Source: Dulcicalothrix desertica PCC 7102
GTDB taxonomy: Bacteria > Cyanobacteriota > Cyanobacteriia > Cyanobacteriales > Nostocaceae
Reading direction: 5' to 3'
Length of the DNA stretch: 64,000 bases
NCBI RefSeq assembly: GCF_003991905.1
Contig: NZ_RSCL01000009.1
Span: 243,894 to 307,893 of the forward strand
Shown: piece by piece, positions 47,650 through 56,163 of the stretch
How positions within the stretch are numbered: the stretch's first letter is position 1
Layout of the letters: the number at the start of each line of letters is the position of its first letter
Made by a program: the position numbers and the translations under genes
The notes under the pieces: model-generated
Database searches by the model: none
What the model saw: the letters and a program-made list of their open reading frames with translations, nothing else
Told to the model about the DNA's origin: nothing

Positions 47650-48212
47650 TGGTAAACCTCCTATTAAAGGAAAGAGGAATATGTGAACTATACGTCTATA
47701 TATTATTGACAGTAACAAGCTTGTAACATCTACTTAAAAGCGTATTCTTTCAGCCTAGCCCCGCGCTTATTAATATCAATACTTTATTCAATGACGATAC
47801 AATTTTCAATATAGCACCTCCTTAAATCTTTTCTATAACACCTGATACTAAGTTTTGTATCTCTATCTTTTGGATATCCCTATTTATATTGGCGCCTGTA
47901 AAGACTAACCATGTAACGTTTCTACATATAAATCTACATTCGATTACATACGTAATTACACTTATGTTATATTTATGACACATGTTTAACTTCAATATAA
48001 TTACTAATGACAAGTAACTGTAAAGAGCGAATAATGAATATCAACTATAAAAAAATATAGTTTCCTATGCAGTCACAATTAACTAAATGATTCTCAACGC
48101 CATACATTGTGCTTAACCTTGTTTGAATTATATATTCAAACAAGGTATTTATTTTTTCTATTCGGTTATCCTATAAAACATAATACCAGAACGTACTTAC
48201 TACAAAATAATT
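47650..48212. other. 563-base intergenic region with a strong terminator-like hairpin
   Basis: Carries the AGGAGG of the short minus-strand frame, AT-rich DNA with one GGCGCC site at 47890, and a perfect 12-base stem at 48117-48145. No protein-coding gene seen apart from the short frame. A small RNA is possible but no homology is known to me. Confidence 0.45.
48117..48157 (+). terminator. strong rho-independent terminator-like hairpin without an obvious gene
   Basis: CCTTGTTTGAAT and ATTCAAACAAGG (perfect 12 base pairs) around TATAT, followed by TATTTATTTTTT. The nearest plus-strand gene ends more than 570 bases upstream, which hints at a non-coding transcript between 47.7 and 48.1 kb. Confidence 0.75.
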
Positions 48213-49037
48213 ATGATAAAAGCTAATTGGTTAATAGAACAAGATATATTTGACCGTCATCAAGAATTTATCGATACCTTAGAAAGACATGGATATTTTT
48301 ATAAACAAACTAGTTATCTTAAGTATATTAGTTCTGGTGCCAATGAGTATTTTACTCTGGATGATTGTGTGATATTTAAAGGTACTCTGAATTTAGGTCG
48401 CAATGTTCTAAAGACTCCTTGGATACCCGGCGCCTATTTGGATGAGAAGAATTTACGTTGCTCTACATATTATAATTATTTTGGCCAGTTTTTACTCAAC
48501 AATAAATACTTTTTTCTGTCTTTAGGTGAGCTAATTAGAAGGAAAGACGAAATTCTCGAATATTTTAACTCCGACGGTGAAGTATTTATCCGACCAGATA
48601 GCAATATGAAGCCATTCAACGCTGGCACCTTTAATTTAAATAGACTTAATACAATTAAAGCATTAAAATCTGAATTAAATACCAATGACACAATTTTAGT
48701 GTTAGTCAGTCCAAAACAACCCATCACCAAAGAATGGAGATTTTTTGTCTATAAAAACCAAGTTATCACAGGTTCACTATACCTAGTTGGTGAAGAACGG
48801 ATTAATGAAATTATCAAAGGTGGATATCTTGAAAATTATGTACACAAAGTTTTAGCTTGTGTAAATTGGTACCCAGAAGCATTATACACCATAGATATTT
48901 GTGAATCTCAAAGAGAACTGTACGTACTCGAGCTAGGTTCTTATAGTTGTGCAGGTGAATATGGATGCGATTTAGATTTAATTATACAAGCAGGCGCCAG
49001 TTCTGCGGTTGAAGAATATGAAGCTATAAACAACTAA
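48213..49037 (+). CDS. ATP-grasp domain protein
   Basis: 274 residues. Typical ATP-grasp ordering: a helical N-terminal part (residues 1-110), then nucleotide-binding strands ILEYFNSDGEVFIRPDSNMKPFNAG, DTILVLVSPKQPITKEWRFFVYKNQVITGSLYLV and the metal-binding end YTIDICESQRELYVLELGSYSCAGEYGCDLD with the Asp and Glu in place. Most similar in layout to DUF4343-type ATP-grasp proteins, which join a carboxylate to an amine or similar, e.g. in small peptide modification. No partner peptide gene was found beside it. Substrate unknown. Confidence 0.8.
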   Translation: MIKANWLIEQDIFDRHQEFIDTLERHGYFYKQTSYLKYISSGANEYFTLDDCVIFKGTLNLGRNVLKTPWIPGAYLDEKNLRCSTYYNYFGQFLLNNKYFFLSLGELIRRKDEILEYFNSDGEVFIRPDSNMKPFNAGTFNLNRLNTIKALKSELNTNDTILVLVSPKQPITKEWRFFVYKNQVITGSLYLVGEERINEIIKGGYLENYVHKVLACVNWYPEALYTIDICESQRELYVLELGSYSCAGEYGCDLDLIIQAGASSAVEEYEAINN

Positions 49038-49042
49038 AAAAC

Positions 49043-49097
49043 AGATGTAACGAATGATTTATTACTTACATCCGTTACATCCGTTACATCCGTTGCC
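49043..49097. repeat. ATGTAACGG-type repeat, inverted pair
   Basis: One degenerate forward unit (ACAGATGTAACGAATG) and three facing units (TTACATCCG repeated). Lies between the ATP-grasp gene and the minus-strand YqaE-like gene, whose TAA is three bases further. Confidence 0.75.
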
Positions 49098-49099
49098 AG

Positions 49100-49258
49100 T
49101 TATTTCTTAGCTATAATCCAAACTGCGTGAATTATACCTGGTATATATCCAAACATAGTTAGTAGTATATTAATCCAAAAATCTATACCAATACCAACTT
49201 GTAAAAATACACCCAGTGGGGGCAAGAAAATAGCACAGATAATCCGAACTAAATCCAT
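49100..49258 (-). CDS. YqaE/Pmp3 family small membrane protein
   Basis: A 52-residue frame, starting MDLVRIICAIFLPPLGVFLQ with the defining PPLGVFLQVG motif of YqaE/Pmp3 (UPF0057) peptides and a second hydrophobic helix NILLTMFGYIPGIIHAVWII. These peptides sit in the plasma membrane and in yeast and plants influence membrane potential and salt stress; the bacterial role is less clear. A strong GGAGG precedes the ATG (complement of 49263-49268). Complete and standard in length. Confidence 0.9.
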   Translation of the reverse strand: MDLVRIICAIFLPPLGVFLQVGIGIDFWINILLTMFGYIPGIIHAVWIIAKK

Positions 49259-49396
49259 TTACATCCTCCTTAAGGATGATGGCGCCAGTTGGGGCTAACC
49301 ATCTAACTTTTTTATATCTACAAGTTTAATAACAACACGAGAAAACATGATTACGTTCAAGATTCGGGAAACCGTACTAAAATTTCGTACAATCGT

Positions 49397-49744
49397 TTAA
49401 CCACCACTAATTTTGACTTTGTAACCCATTTTGGTGAGAATTTCTAAAAGTTTCTGTTTGTGTTCGCCTTGTATTTCTATTTCCAAGTCTTTTAAGGCGC
49501 CACCTGTACCGCACTGCGTTTTTAACTGTTTTAATAAGGCTTGTAGAGTTTCTGGTTTGGCTTGAAAACCAGTAATGACGGTAACAGTTTTACCTTTACG
49601 TCCTGCACGTGTTGCTTGCACACGCAAATTTTGCTTTTCAGGTGGTAATTCCTCAACAGGTCGCTCGAATGCTGCTGAGTTTTTTACACCATCACCAAAT
49701 TCACGCCAAGCTAAACCGTCTGAGGAATTTGCTTTCTTTGCCAT
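49397..49744 (-). CDS. SUI1/YciH-family translation factor
   Basis: 115 residues, bacterial relative of eukaryotic eIF1. Variable N-terminus (MAKKANSSDGLAWREFGDG), then the SUI1 domain: LRVQATRAGRKGKTVTVITGF, the conserved LKTQCGTGGALKDLEIEIQGEH and KLLEILTKMGYKVKISGG. The CGTGG motif is intact. YciH acts on the ribosome, apparently influencing start-site fidelity. Followed by GAAACCGGGTTTCT elements upstream of its start. In cyanobacteria this gene is usually present in one copy. Confidence 0.93.
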   Translation of the reverse strand: MAKKANSSDGLAWREFGDGVKNSAAFERPVEELPPEKQNLRVQATRAGRKGKTVTVITGFQAKPETLQALLKQLKTQCGTGGALKDLEIEIQGEHKQKLLEILTKMGYKVKISGG

Positions 49745-49760
49745 AAGAGAAGATAAGAGA

Positions 49761-49822
49761 AGAAACCGGGTTTCTGTTTTAGATTATCGTTTTTATTGTA
49801 TGTCACAAGAAACCCGGTTTCT
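49761..49822. repeat. pair of GAAACC(C/G)GGTTTCT palindromes
   Basis: AGAAACCGGGTTTCT at 49761-49775 and AGAAACCCGGTTTCT at 49808-49822, each self-complementary and facing the other, in the gap between SUI1 and UbiD. Confidence 0.85.
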
Positions 49823-49825
49823 AGG

Positions 49826-51331
49826 TTACATATCGTAACCGAATAAATTTGGGTTAACTTCTCCTAACTGTAAGTCACCTAAACCATATTCAGCCCAACG
49901 TCTTTCTACCATTGTGGCAGTATCTGAGTCGGATTCTAAAGGCGCCCCCCATTCATGTTCTGTTTCTGGTGGTATTTTTGTAGTAGCGTCAATACCCATG
50001 CGTCCACCTAAACCCAATTTTTCGCTAGCGAAGTCTAAGGTGTCGAATGGAGTGTTGGGTAAAATAAAGACATCACGTGTGGGGTCTACTTTGGAACTTA
50101 TTGCCCAGACAACTTGACGTGGGTCACGTATATTGATGTCTTTGTCTACCACAATTACAAATTTAGTATATGTAAATTGTGGCAGTGCGCTCCAAAAAGC
50201 TAACGCAGCACGACGAGCTTGTCCTGGATATGCTTTATCTATAGATATAACTGCCGCTTTGTAGCTCAATGCTTCCATTGGTAAGAAGAAATCTACAATT
50301 TCTGAAACCTGTTGGCGTAGAATTGGGGTATATATACGGTTGAGCGCAATAGCCATCATCGCTTCTTCTTTTGGTGGGCGCCCGCTAAATGTAGTTAAAT
50401 AAATAGGGTCTTTGCGGTGCGTCATACATTGAAAACGTACTAATGGTGAATCTTCAACACCACCGTAATATCCCATATGGTCGCCAAATGGCCCATCTGG
50501 CAATACTTCACCTGGTGTTATTGTACCTTCAAGTACTATTTCGGAATCGGCAGGAACTTCTAAATCTACTGTTTTGCATTTTGCTAAACTTACACCACTA
50601 CCACCGTACAAACCAGCAAATAACCACTCCGATAAATCTACAGGTATGGGTGTTGCTGCTGCCATGATGATTAAGGGGTCTACACCAAGTGCAATTGCAA
50701 CCTCTAACTTTTTACCACGTTCGGCGGCTTTGCGTAAATGACGGGCGCCTCCTCTTACAGACAACCAGTGTACGGTCATTGTATTCTTGGATTGTAGCTG
50801 TAAACGATACACACCTACATTGGGTACACCAGTTTCACAATCCCTTGTAATTACCAGTCCAAGGGTAATTATTTTACCTGCATCACCTGGATATGGACGT
50901 ATCATTGGTATCTGATTTAAATCTAAATCATCACCTTGTACAACTACTTGCTGACATGCGGGGAAAAAATCACGTCCAGGTTTTGCTTTGACGACATCGA
51001 ATAATACTTTACCAAAATCGATTGCTTGAGAAATTTTCTTTGGTGGTTTTGGTTGTTGCAACATTGCCAGCTTTTTGCCTAGGTCTTCTAACTCTAGGGG
51101 ATGCTCCATATTCATTGCCCAACATATACGCTCCACCGTCCCCATTAAGTTTACTGCAACCGGGAACGCGGCGCCTTTAACGTTCTCAAATATTAACCCT
51201 GGTCCACCTTTTGCGAGCATTCGGTTGGAAATCTCAGCAATTTCTAAATTTGGGTTCACGGGCGCCGTAATTCGCCGTAATTGTCCCCGTTGTTCCAATA
51301 TTTTAATAAATCCACGTAAATCTCGTGCCAT
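49826..51331 (-). CDS. UbiD-family decarboxylase
   Basis: 501 residues, prenylated-FMN-dependent decarboxylase family. The family start MARDLRGFIKILEQRGQLRRI, cofactor-region motif AINRIYTPILRQQV, GPFGDHMGYYGGVEDSP and the Glu-rich ETGVPNVGVYRLQLQ, TMTVHWLSVRGGARH blocks are present. In cyanobacteria it is proposed to act in plastoquinone synthesis, decarboxylating a 4-hydroxybenzoate-derived intermediate. It would need a UbiX flavin prenyltransferase, not seen in this window. Single gene, 81 bases upstream of SUI1 in the same direction. The length is normal. Confidence 0.93.
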   Translation of the reverse strand: MARDLRGFIKILEQRGQLRRITAPVNPNLEIAEISNRMLAKGGPGLIFENVKGAAFPVAVNLMGTVERICWAMNMEHPLELEDLGKKLAMLQQPKPPKKISQAIDFGKVLFDVVKAKPGRDFFPACQQVVVQGDDLDLNQIPMIRPYPGDAGKIITLGLVITRDCETGVPNVGVYRLQLQSKNTMTVHWLSVRGGARHLRKAAERGKKLEVAIALGVDPLIIMAAATPIPVDLSEWLFAGLYGGSGVSLAKCKTVDLEVPADSEIVLEGTITPGEVLPDGPFGDHMGYYGGVEDSPLVRFQCMTHRKDPIYLTTFSGRPPKEEAMMAIALNRIYTPILRQQVSEIVDFFLPMEALSYKAAVISIDKAYPGQARRAALAFWSALPQFTYTKFVIVVDKDINIRDPRQVVWAISSKVDPTRDVFILPNTPFDTLDFASEKLGLGGRMGIDATTKIPPETEHEWGAPLESDSDTATMVERRWAEYGLGDLQLGEVNPNLFGYDM

Positions 51332-51390
51332 TCTACTGATATTCCAATAATTAAGAAGTGTTAAGCGCTATTTATATTATGTGTTCTTCT

Positions 51391-51436
51391 GGCAACGAAT
51401 GATTGGCAACGGATGATGAACGGATGTAGCGGATGG
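51391..51436. repeat. ATGTAACGG-type repeat, degenerate
   Basis: GCAACGAATGATTGGCAACGG and ACGGATGTAGCGGATGG in direct orientation, upstream of ubiD. Confidence 0.6.
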
Positions 51437-51482
51437 GTTATTTTAAGTAACTAGATTTTTTTGATACTAGTAAATTTTTATT

Positions 51483-51509
51483 TTGTGGAACAGGCATCCT
51501 TGCCTGTGT
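51483..51509. repeat. TTGTGGAACAGGCATCCTTG-type hairpin repeat
   Basis: CAGGCA ... TGCCTG arms with compensatory changes relative to 16928-16955 (both arms C/G exchanged to A/T), i.e. the hairpin is conserved while the bases differ. Confidence 0.75.
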
Positions 51510-51584
51510 TGTTTTAAAACTTTACGGATAGTTGATTCGTTTTTAGAGGCGCCGCAAAATAACATTTTATTCTAACAAACAAAT

Positions 51585-51613
51585 CATCCGTTACATCCGC
51601 GCTCATCGGTTGC
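51585..51613. repeat. ATGTAACGG-type repeat at the end of the BrxL remnant
   Basis: ATCATCCGTTACATCCGCGC and CGGTTGC, complementary orientation, adjoining the remnant's last stop. Confidence 0.65.
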
Positions 51614-51616
51614 TAA

Positions 51617-52154
51617 TCAACCGCCAAGGGCTTTATATACGGCATCAATGGGGTCGGTATAAAAGGAAGTTTGAAATTTAGCAAAAAGCTCTGGTGGGAC
51701 GCTTACCAAGTCAACAGCGCTGGACATTGGTAATAATATACGTTTGGCGCCTGCATCGAATGCGACTTGCAAACTACCTGCACTCATTACGAACTGGGCT
51801 AATTGTACCGCCGAGGGTCATTTCGCCAAATATTGCTAGCTGTGTTTGAACGCTACGTTTTAGACAAACCGAACACAAGGATATAAATAGTGCAAGTCCG
51901 CTTTCTGAGGGAACACCAACCCCTTGTAGGTCTAATAGCTGAACTAAAAAATCAAAATTATTTGGGTAAATCTTCGCACTGACTGGCTGGGAGTTAGCTT
52001 TAAAGTAATTCAAGGCAATATTGGCGCCATATTTAATCTTGGCTGTATTGGCGGCGCCAGTACGTGTTAATTTGCCATTACCAGGAACCGTTTGCACTTC
52101 AAGTTTAAAGGCTCCAATCATTCCACTGTCATCCATGCTCGAAAAATCACTCAA
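51617..52154 (-). pseudogene. brxL: BREX protein BrxL C-terminal remnant (Lon-like domain), frameshifted
   Basis: The frame from about 52154 reads FKLEVQTVPGNGKLTRTGA, ALNYFKANSQPVSAKIY, LLDLQGVGVPSESGLALFIS and LAIFGEMTLGGTISPVRN before it stops at TAG (51776-51774); homology resumes one frame over with SLQVAFDAGAKRILLPMSS, PPELFAKFQTSFYTDPIDAV and ends YKALGG at 51619-51617. Together these match the Lon-like C-terminal third of BrxL (VPG-GKLNR, ALNYFKAN, LQVAFDAGAKR--LPM, FAKFQ--FY-DP-DAV-KALG). The ATPase part and all other brx genes are absent. This is a decayed trace of a BREX phage-defence island. Very similar stand-alone proteins are not known to me. Confidence 0.85.
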
Positions 52155-52317
52155 TCATGACTGATGGTTCTTCGATTTCGGAAATACCTACTAAAGTAAC
52201 GGATGGACACCACTGTGTTGGATAAGCAACTTTTGACGCGCAAAATATGACATATCCTAACTTCGCTTAAAAGTGTAACCATGTCATCTTTTTTCTAGAT
52301 AAAAATAATTTGACCTA

Positions 52318-52390
<73 letters not shown>

Positions 52391-52748
52391 GTGTTTTTCT
52401 TGCCAGAATTAAATATAGCAAAGCTGTTTTGATTATGCAAGTCTTTTTTAAAAGTTTTTTGGGAAAGTGATAAATAATGTTTGTGGGCGGGCAGTTTAAA
52501 TAATATACTTAGCGAGAATACTTTTAATTTTGTACTTTGCTGGTGCGTGGCGCCACTAGGTTATAGCTTTGTTTGAGGTTGGTTGATGGCGCCACACACC
52601 CGACTTTGGCGTTCAACAAATATATAAAGTATATTATGTTGGAACTGAGGCGCCTCCACCCAACCTACTCCTAACTTTTTAGAGACGCGATAAATCGCCG
52701 TCTCTACTCCTCACTCAGCACTCAGCACTTTCTACTCAGCACTCTCTT
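52391..52748. other. 358-base intergenic region with repeats
   Basis: From left: AT-rich DNA, a GTGGCGCCAC and TGGCGCCACACACC pair (52545-52595) each around a GGCGCC site, a CCCAACCTAC fragment of the large inverted repeat seen at 20041-20141, an AGAGACG/TCTCTAC element at 52681-52707, and GTGCTGAGT-family units (ACTCAGCAC, complementary orientation) at 52706-52747. The last run ends two bases before the ATG of the next gene. No gene seen. Confidence 0.6.
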
Positions 52749-53345
52749 ATGCCTTCTGGTCGGACTCATGACCGTATTACTATTTGGGTTTTGCCTGTTC
52801 TCGTTGGCGCCACTTTTTGGCAAACGCGTAACGGGAATATTACGCTGCTTATTGCTACGGGGTTTATGTTGGGTGGGTTAATGTTTGGGCCTGACTTGGA
52901 TATATACTCGGTGCAGTATCAGCGCTGGGGATGGTTCAAGTGGATTTGGTTACCGTATCAAAAGAGTCTACGTCATCGTTCGTTTTTATCGCATGGGCCT
53001 GTTATTGGGACTGCGTTACGAGTACTTTATTTTACAAGTTTTATTAGTGTTGTTACAGTTATTGTTTTGTTGATTGGTGAGAAAAGCGGTAATTTAACTC
53101 TTAATTGGCATAGTTTGGTTGATAGCATCGCCAATACAGTAGTTATTCATAAGGCTGAATTTATCGCTTTGTTTCTCGGTTTAGAATTCGGTGCCATGAG
53201 TCATTATCTTAGCGATTGGACGGGTTCGACTTACAAGCGCATTAAAAAACAAGGAATTCGTCAATATTTAAAGGGGTTAGCAAATAATGGCAAAATTAAG
53301 AAACGTAAACGAGTCGTCAGAAAGCGGAAAGTCAAAAGCAAATAA
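52749..53345 (+). CDS. DUF2227 putative metal-binding membrane protein
   Basis: 198 residues. Family hallmarks: PSGRTHDRITIWVLP with a His at residue 6, GPDLDIYSVQYQRWG (Asp-x-Asp), KSLRHRSFLSHGPVIGT with His residues, and GAMSHYLSDWTGSTYKR near residue 165. The His/Asp spacing suggests a metal site in a membrane-embedded protein with about four helices; similar to YdjM/YfhO-like hydrolases by general pattern. Basic C-terminus (KKRKRVVRKRKVKSK). Two bases separate it from mazG, so they form an operon. The start is directly after GTGCTGAGT-type repeats. Confidence 0.85.
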   Translation: MPSGRTHDRITIWVLPVLVGATFWQTRNGNITLLIATGFMLGGLMFGPDLDIYSVQYQRWGWFKWIWLPYQKSLRHRSFLSHGPVIGTALRVLYFTSFISVVTVIVLLIGEKSGNLTLNWHSLVDSIANTVVIHKAEFIALFLGLEFGAMSHYLSDWTGSTYKRIKKQGIRQYLKGLANNGKIKKRKRVVRKRKVKSK

Positions 53346-53347
53346 TT

Positions 53348-54145
53348 ATGAACGAAAATCTCCAGGCATTACAAGAACTAATTGATGTAGTAGCAAAACT
53401 CCGTAACCCCGATGGGGGATGTCCGTGGGACTTAGAGCAAACACCGCAAACTCTAACACCCTACATTATAGAAGAAGCATACGAAACAGTAGACGCAATT
53501 AAAAGCGGTGACAAAAATGCTATTGCCGAAGAACTCGGAGATTTACTGTTACAAGTAGTACTACAAGCACAAATAGCTAGTGAACATGGAGATTTTTCTT
53601 TAAAAGAAGTTGCGGAAGGCATTTCACAAAAACTAATTAGGCGCCATCCTCATGTATTTGGTGATACATCAGTAGAAAGCGTTGATGAAGTGCGGCAAAA
53701 TTGGGAGCAAATAAAAGCTGAAGAAAAAGGAGAATCTGGTCAAAAACCATTACTCAGCACAAAGCTAGATAAATACACGAAGAAATCACCACCTTTAACA
53801 GCGGCAATGAAAATCTCTCAAAAAGCGGCAGGCGCCGGGTTTGAGTGGGAAAATATAGATGGAGTCTGGAACAAGCTCGCGGAAGAACTAGAAGAATTTA
53901 AACAAGCTTTAGCGCACGAAACACCTCAACAGCAATCTTCAGAATTTGGAGATGTGCTATTTTCACTCGTCCAACTTGCACGCTGGAATAATATCGACCC
54001 AGCAGAAGCATTACAAGGAACCAATCAACGCTTTATTCAAAGACTCAAAAAAATGGAAGCGTTTACCGACCGTCCACTTACCGAATATAGCTTGGCAGAA
54101 TTAGAAGAACTTTGGCAACGTGCAAAAAAAGAATTACTTACCTAA
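53348..54145 (+). CDS. mazG: nucleoside triphosphate pyrophosphohydrolase MazG
   Basis: 265 residues with two MazG domains. First: CPWDLEQTPQTLTPYIIEEAYETVDAI and EELGDLLLQVVLQAQIA with the EExxE...ExxD metal-binding pattern (about residues 38-70). Second: EWENIDGVWNKLAEELEEFKQAL and EFGDVLFSLVQLARW. The enzyme cleaves NTPs to NMP and pyrophosphate and lowers (p)ppGpp-related damage under stress in E. coli. Its 3' end overlaps the end of the convergent proC gene by 12 bases. Both sites look intact. It may be cotranscribed with the DUF2227 gene upstream. Confidence 0.94.
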   Translation: MNENLQALQELIDVVAKLRNPDGGCPWDLEQTPQTLTPYIIEEAYETVDAIKSGDKNAIAEELGDLLLQVVLQAQIASEHGDFSLKEVAEGISQKLIRRHPHVFGDTSVESVDEVRQNWEQIKAEEKGESGQKPLLSTKLDKYTKKSPPLTAAMKISQKAAGAGFEWENIDGVWNKLAEELEEFKQALAHETPQQQSSEFGDVLFSLVQLARWNNIDPAEALQGTNQRFIQRLKKMEAFTDRPLTEYSLAELEELWQRAKKELLT

Positions 54146-54946
54146 CTCTTGCGAACGGTTAGTAGCTGCTTTAACAGCTTGAATTAAAGCTGAACGAAAT
54201 GCTGCTTTCTCTAATTCAGCTATTCCAGCGATAGTAGTACCACCTGGACTTGTCACCCGGTCTTTTAATTCAGCCGGATGAATTTTGCTTTCATGTAATA
54301 ATGTAGCTGTACCTAATACTGTTTGTAATGCTAATTGCTGGGCAATAGGACGTGGTAAACCAGATGCAACACCACCATCTGCGAGAGCTTCCACCATTAA
54401 TGCTACATACGCAGGTCCACTTCCCGATAACCCCGTCACAGCATCCATCAAACTTTCAGAAACTTCTACTACTTCCCCTACTGCTGAAAATAACTGACGC
54501 GCTTTCTCTAAATGATTTGCCTGAGTATCTTTACCCGCACAAATTGCTGTAATTCCGGCGCCTACAGTGGCAGGAGTATTAGGCATTGCACGTACCACAG
54601 GTAAACCGACAAAAGCTGCTTCCAACTGTCCTAAAGTTACCCCTGCTAAAATAGATACTACCAAAGGAGAATGACTTTGACTGATGACACTAGAAATTTC
54701 GTGAGTTACACTAGTGAATACCTGGGGCTTCACGGCTAAAAACACTACCTCCCCACTCGTAATAAACACTTCAGTGTTTCCCCCAACCACCTGCACTGAA
54801 TACTTACTAGCCAAAAACTCCCTCCGTACATTCGAAGGTTCACTAACAATAATTTCCGAAGATTTATAAATATTTTGATTGATGAGACGGGATAACAGCG
54901 CTTCACCCATTACCCCGCCACCGATTAAGCCAAATTTTACTGACAA
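54134..54946 (-). CDS. proC: pyrroline-5-carboxylate reductase
   Basis: Final step of proline synthesis, NAD(P)H-dependent reduction of pyrroline-5-carboxylate. 270 residues: Rossmann motif GLIGGGVMGEALLSRL (7-22), VFLAVKPQVF at about 69, VVRAMPNTPATVGAGITAI at about 118, VTGLSGSGPAYVALMVEALADGG (about 167) and the end VTSPGGTTIAGIAELE. All blocks are standard. It is the last gene of the block pipX-pipY-sepF-proC read on the minus strand, a widely conserved neighbourhood. Convergent overlap with mazG. Confidence 0.95.
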   Translation of the reverse strand: MSVKFGLIGGGVMGEALLSRLINQNIYKSSEIIVSEPSNVRREFLASKYSVQVVGGNTEVFITSGEVVFLAVKPQVFTSVTHEISSVISQSHSPLVVSILAGVTLGQLEAAFVGLPVVRAMPNTPATVGAGITAICAGKDTQANHLEKARQLFSAVGEVVEVSESLMDAVTGLSGSGPAYVALMVEALADGGVASGLPRPIAQQLALQTVLGTATLLHESKIHPAELKDRVTSPGGTTIAGIAELEKAAFRSALIQAVKAATNRSQELGK

Positions 54947-55114
54947 GTCGAATTCACCCTAATAATACTAAACATCAAATTCGGATAAATGATAATCTTT
55001 CCAGCCTAAGAAAGATTCATCTCGCAAGGAATTTTAATTTATTTTCCCCTATAAAATCCCGGTGCCCAAATTTGTCCTGATATAACTTAAATTGCTGCGA
55101 ATAAAGGTACTTAG

Positions 55115-55720
55115 TTACTGCGCCATACGAACTGGGTCAGAGCCCCAAGTTTGAGTTTGGTTTGTGGCAGGAGGACGATTTGGACGTGCTGGATGCTGTG
55201 GCACTTCGTGTAAAACGCCACCTTGAGTGCTTACTTGTACACAACTTGGTGTGAACAAGAAGATACTTTCGCCAATACGTTCTTGATGTCCATCAAGTGC
55301 GTATGTTCCACCTGCAACAAAATCAACTGCTCGCTGCGCTTGATCTGGATCCATTATTGTTAAATTCAATACCACAGATTTACGTTCACGTAGTGCCTGA
55401 ATTGCTTGGGGCATTTCTTCAAACGTCCGTGGTTCAAGCACTAACACTTCCGAAATTCCATTTAAAGCTCCGGGCATACCTATTACATTATTCATTGTTT
55501 TTGCACCTGCTACACCAGTATTCATTGTAGTCATGGGTTCACGCCAACGTCCATTGTTAGCTGGTGCTTCTGCTGGTTGTGGTGCTGGTTGTTGTGGTGG
55601 ATTTTGCTCTTGGTAGATGTTCTGATAATTATCATTATCGACTTCTTCGTAGTACTCATACTCTTCTACTGGTTCATTTAAACCAACGAAGTCTTTTAAT
55701 TTGGTAAATATGTTGTTCAT
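55115..55720 (-). CDS. sepF: cell division protein SepF
   Basis: 201 residues. N-terminal amphipathic membrane-targeting region ([14 protein letters not shown]), an acidic, Pro/Gln-rich linker ([29 protein letters not shown]), then the SepF core ([52 protein letters not shown]) and the end [16 protein letters not shown]. SepF anchors and aligns FtsZ at the septum; in cyanobacteria it is also called Cdv2. Upstream is a 443-base spacer. It belongs to the conserved pipX-pipY-sepF-proC set. Confidence 0.95.
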   Translation of the reverse strand: MNNIFTKLKDFVGLNEPVEEYEYYEEVDNDNYQNIYQEQNPPQQPAPQPAEAPANNGRWREPMTTMNTGVAGAKTMNNVIGMPGALNGISEVLVLEPRTFEEMPQAIQALRERKSVVLNLTIMDPDQAQRAVDFVAGGTYALDGHQERIGESIFLFTPSCVQVSTQGGVLHEVPQHPARPNRPPATNQTQTWGSDPVRMAQ

Positions 55721-56163
55721 TTTGACACGCTCCTGGTACTCAATACCTTGACTTAGTTAGGTAAAAATAGCTTTTCGCTGTCTTCACCATATTTTTTCGC
55801 ACGGACAATTTAAGAATTCTACCGTCATTTGTAGCATCTATCACGCACAAATAAAATCTATGAGTCTTACGCCTTAACGTTAGAACATATTTTTATACGT
55901 AACAATGAGTCAAGATTATATCCTAAGTAGTCCGCTAGGAAAAGTTTCTTTCGACCCATATTTTAAATAGGTACACATTTGTAAATACTATATTTCGCAC
56001 GCCTTCGTGAATCAGGATGCGATAGTTTTTTTTAGTATCAAATATTGTCAGTACCGAAGTTAATCTTCGATACTTAATACCATGCTATGCCTTATTTAAT
56101 CTTGTTTTAATGCCTGTATCATTTGTCTAGACTGCCTCTCAGCGTGTGTATAGATTGCTTTCA
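55721..56163. other. 443-base spacer between sepF and pipY
   Basis: No gene seen. AT-rich with a small stem GTACCGAAG/CTTCGATAC near 56050-56072 (mismatches) and no GGCGCC site. It probably holds the sepF promoter. Confidence 0.4.

Noticed and set aside
52155-52260. Further BrxL sequence upstream of the remnant (VTLVGISEIEEPSVMIE in another frame)
   Set aside because: I could not match it to the BrxL ATPase part, so the remnant is ended at 52154.
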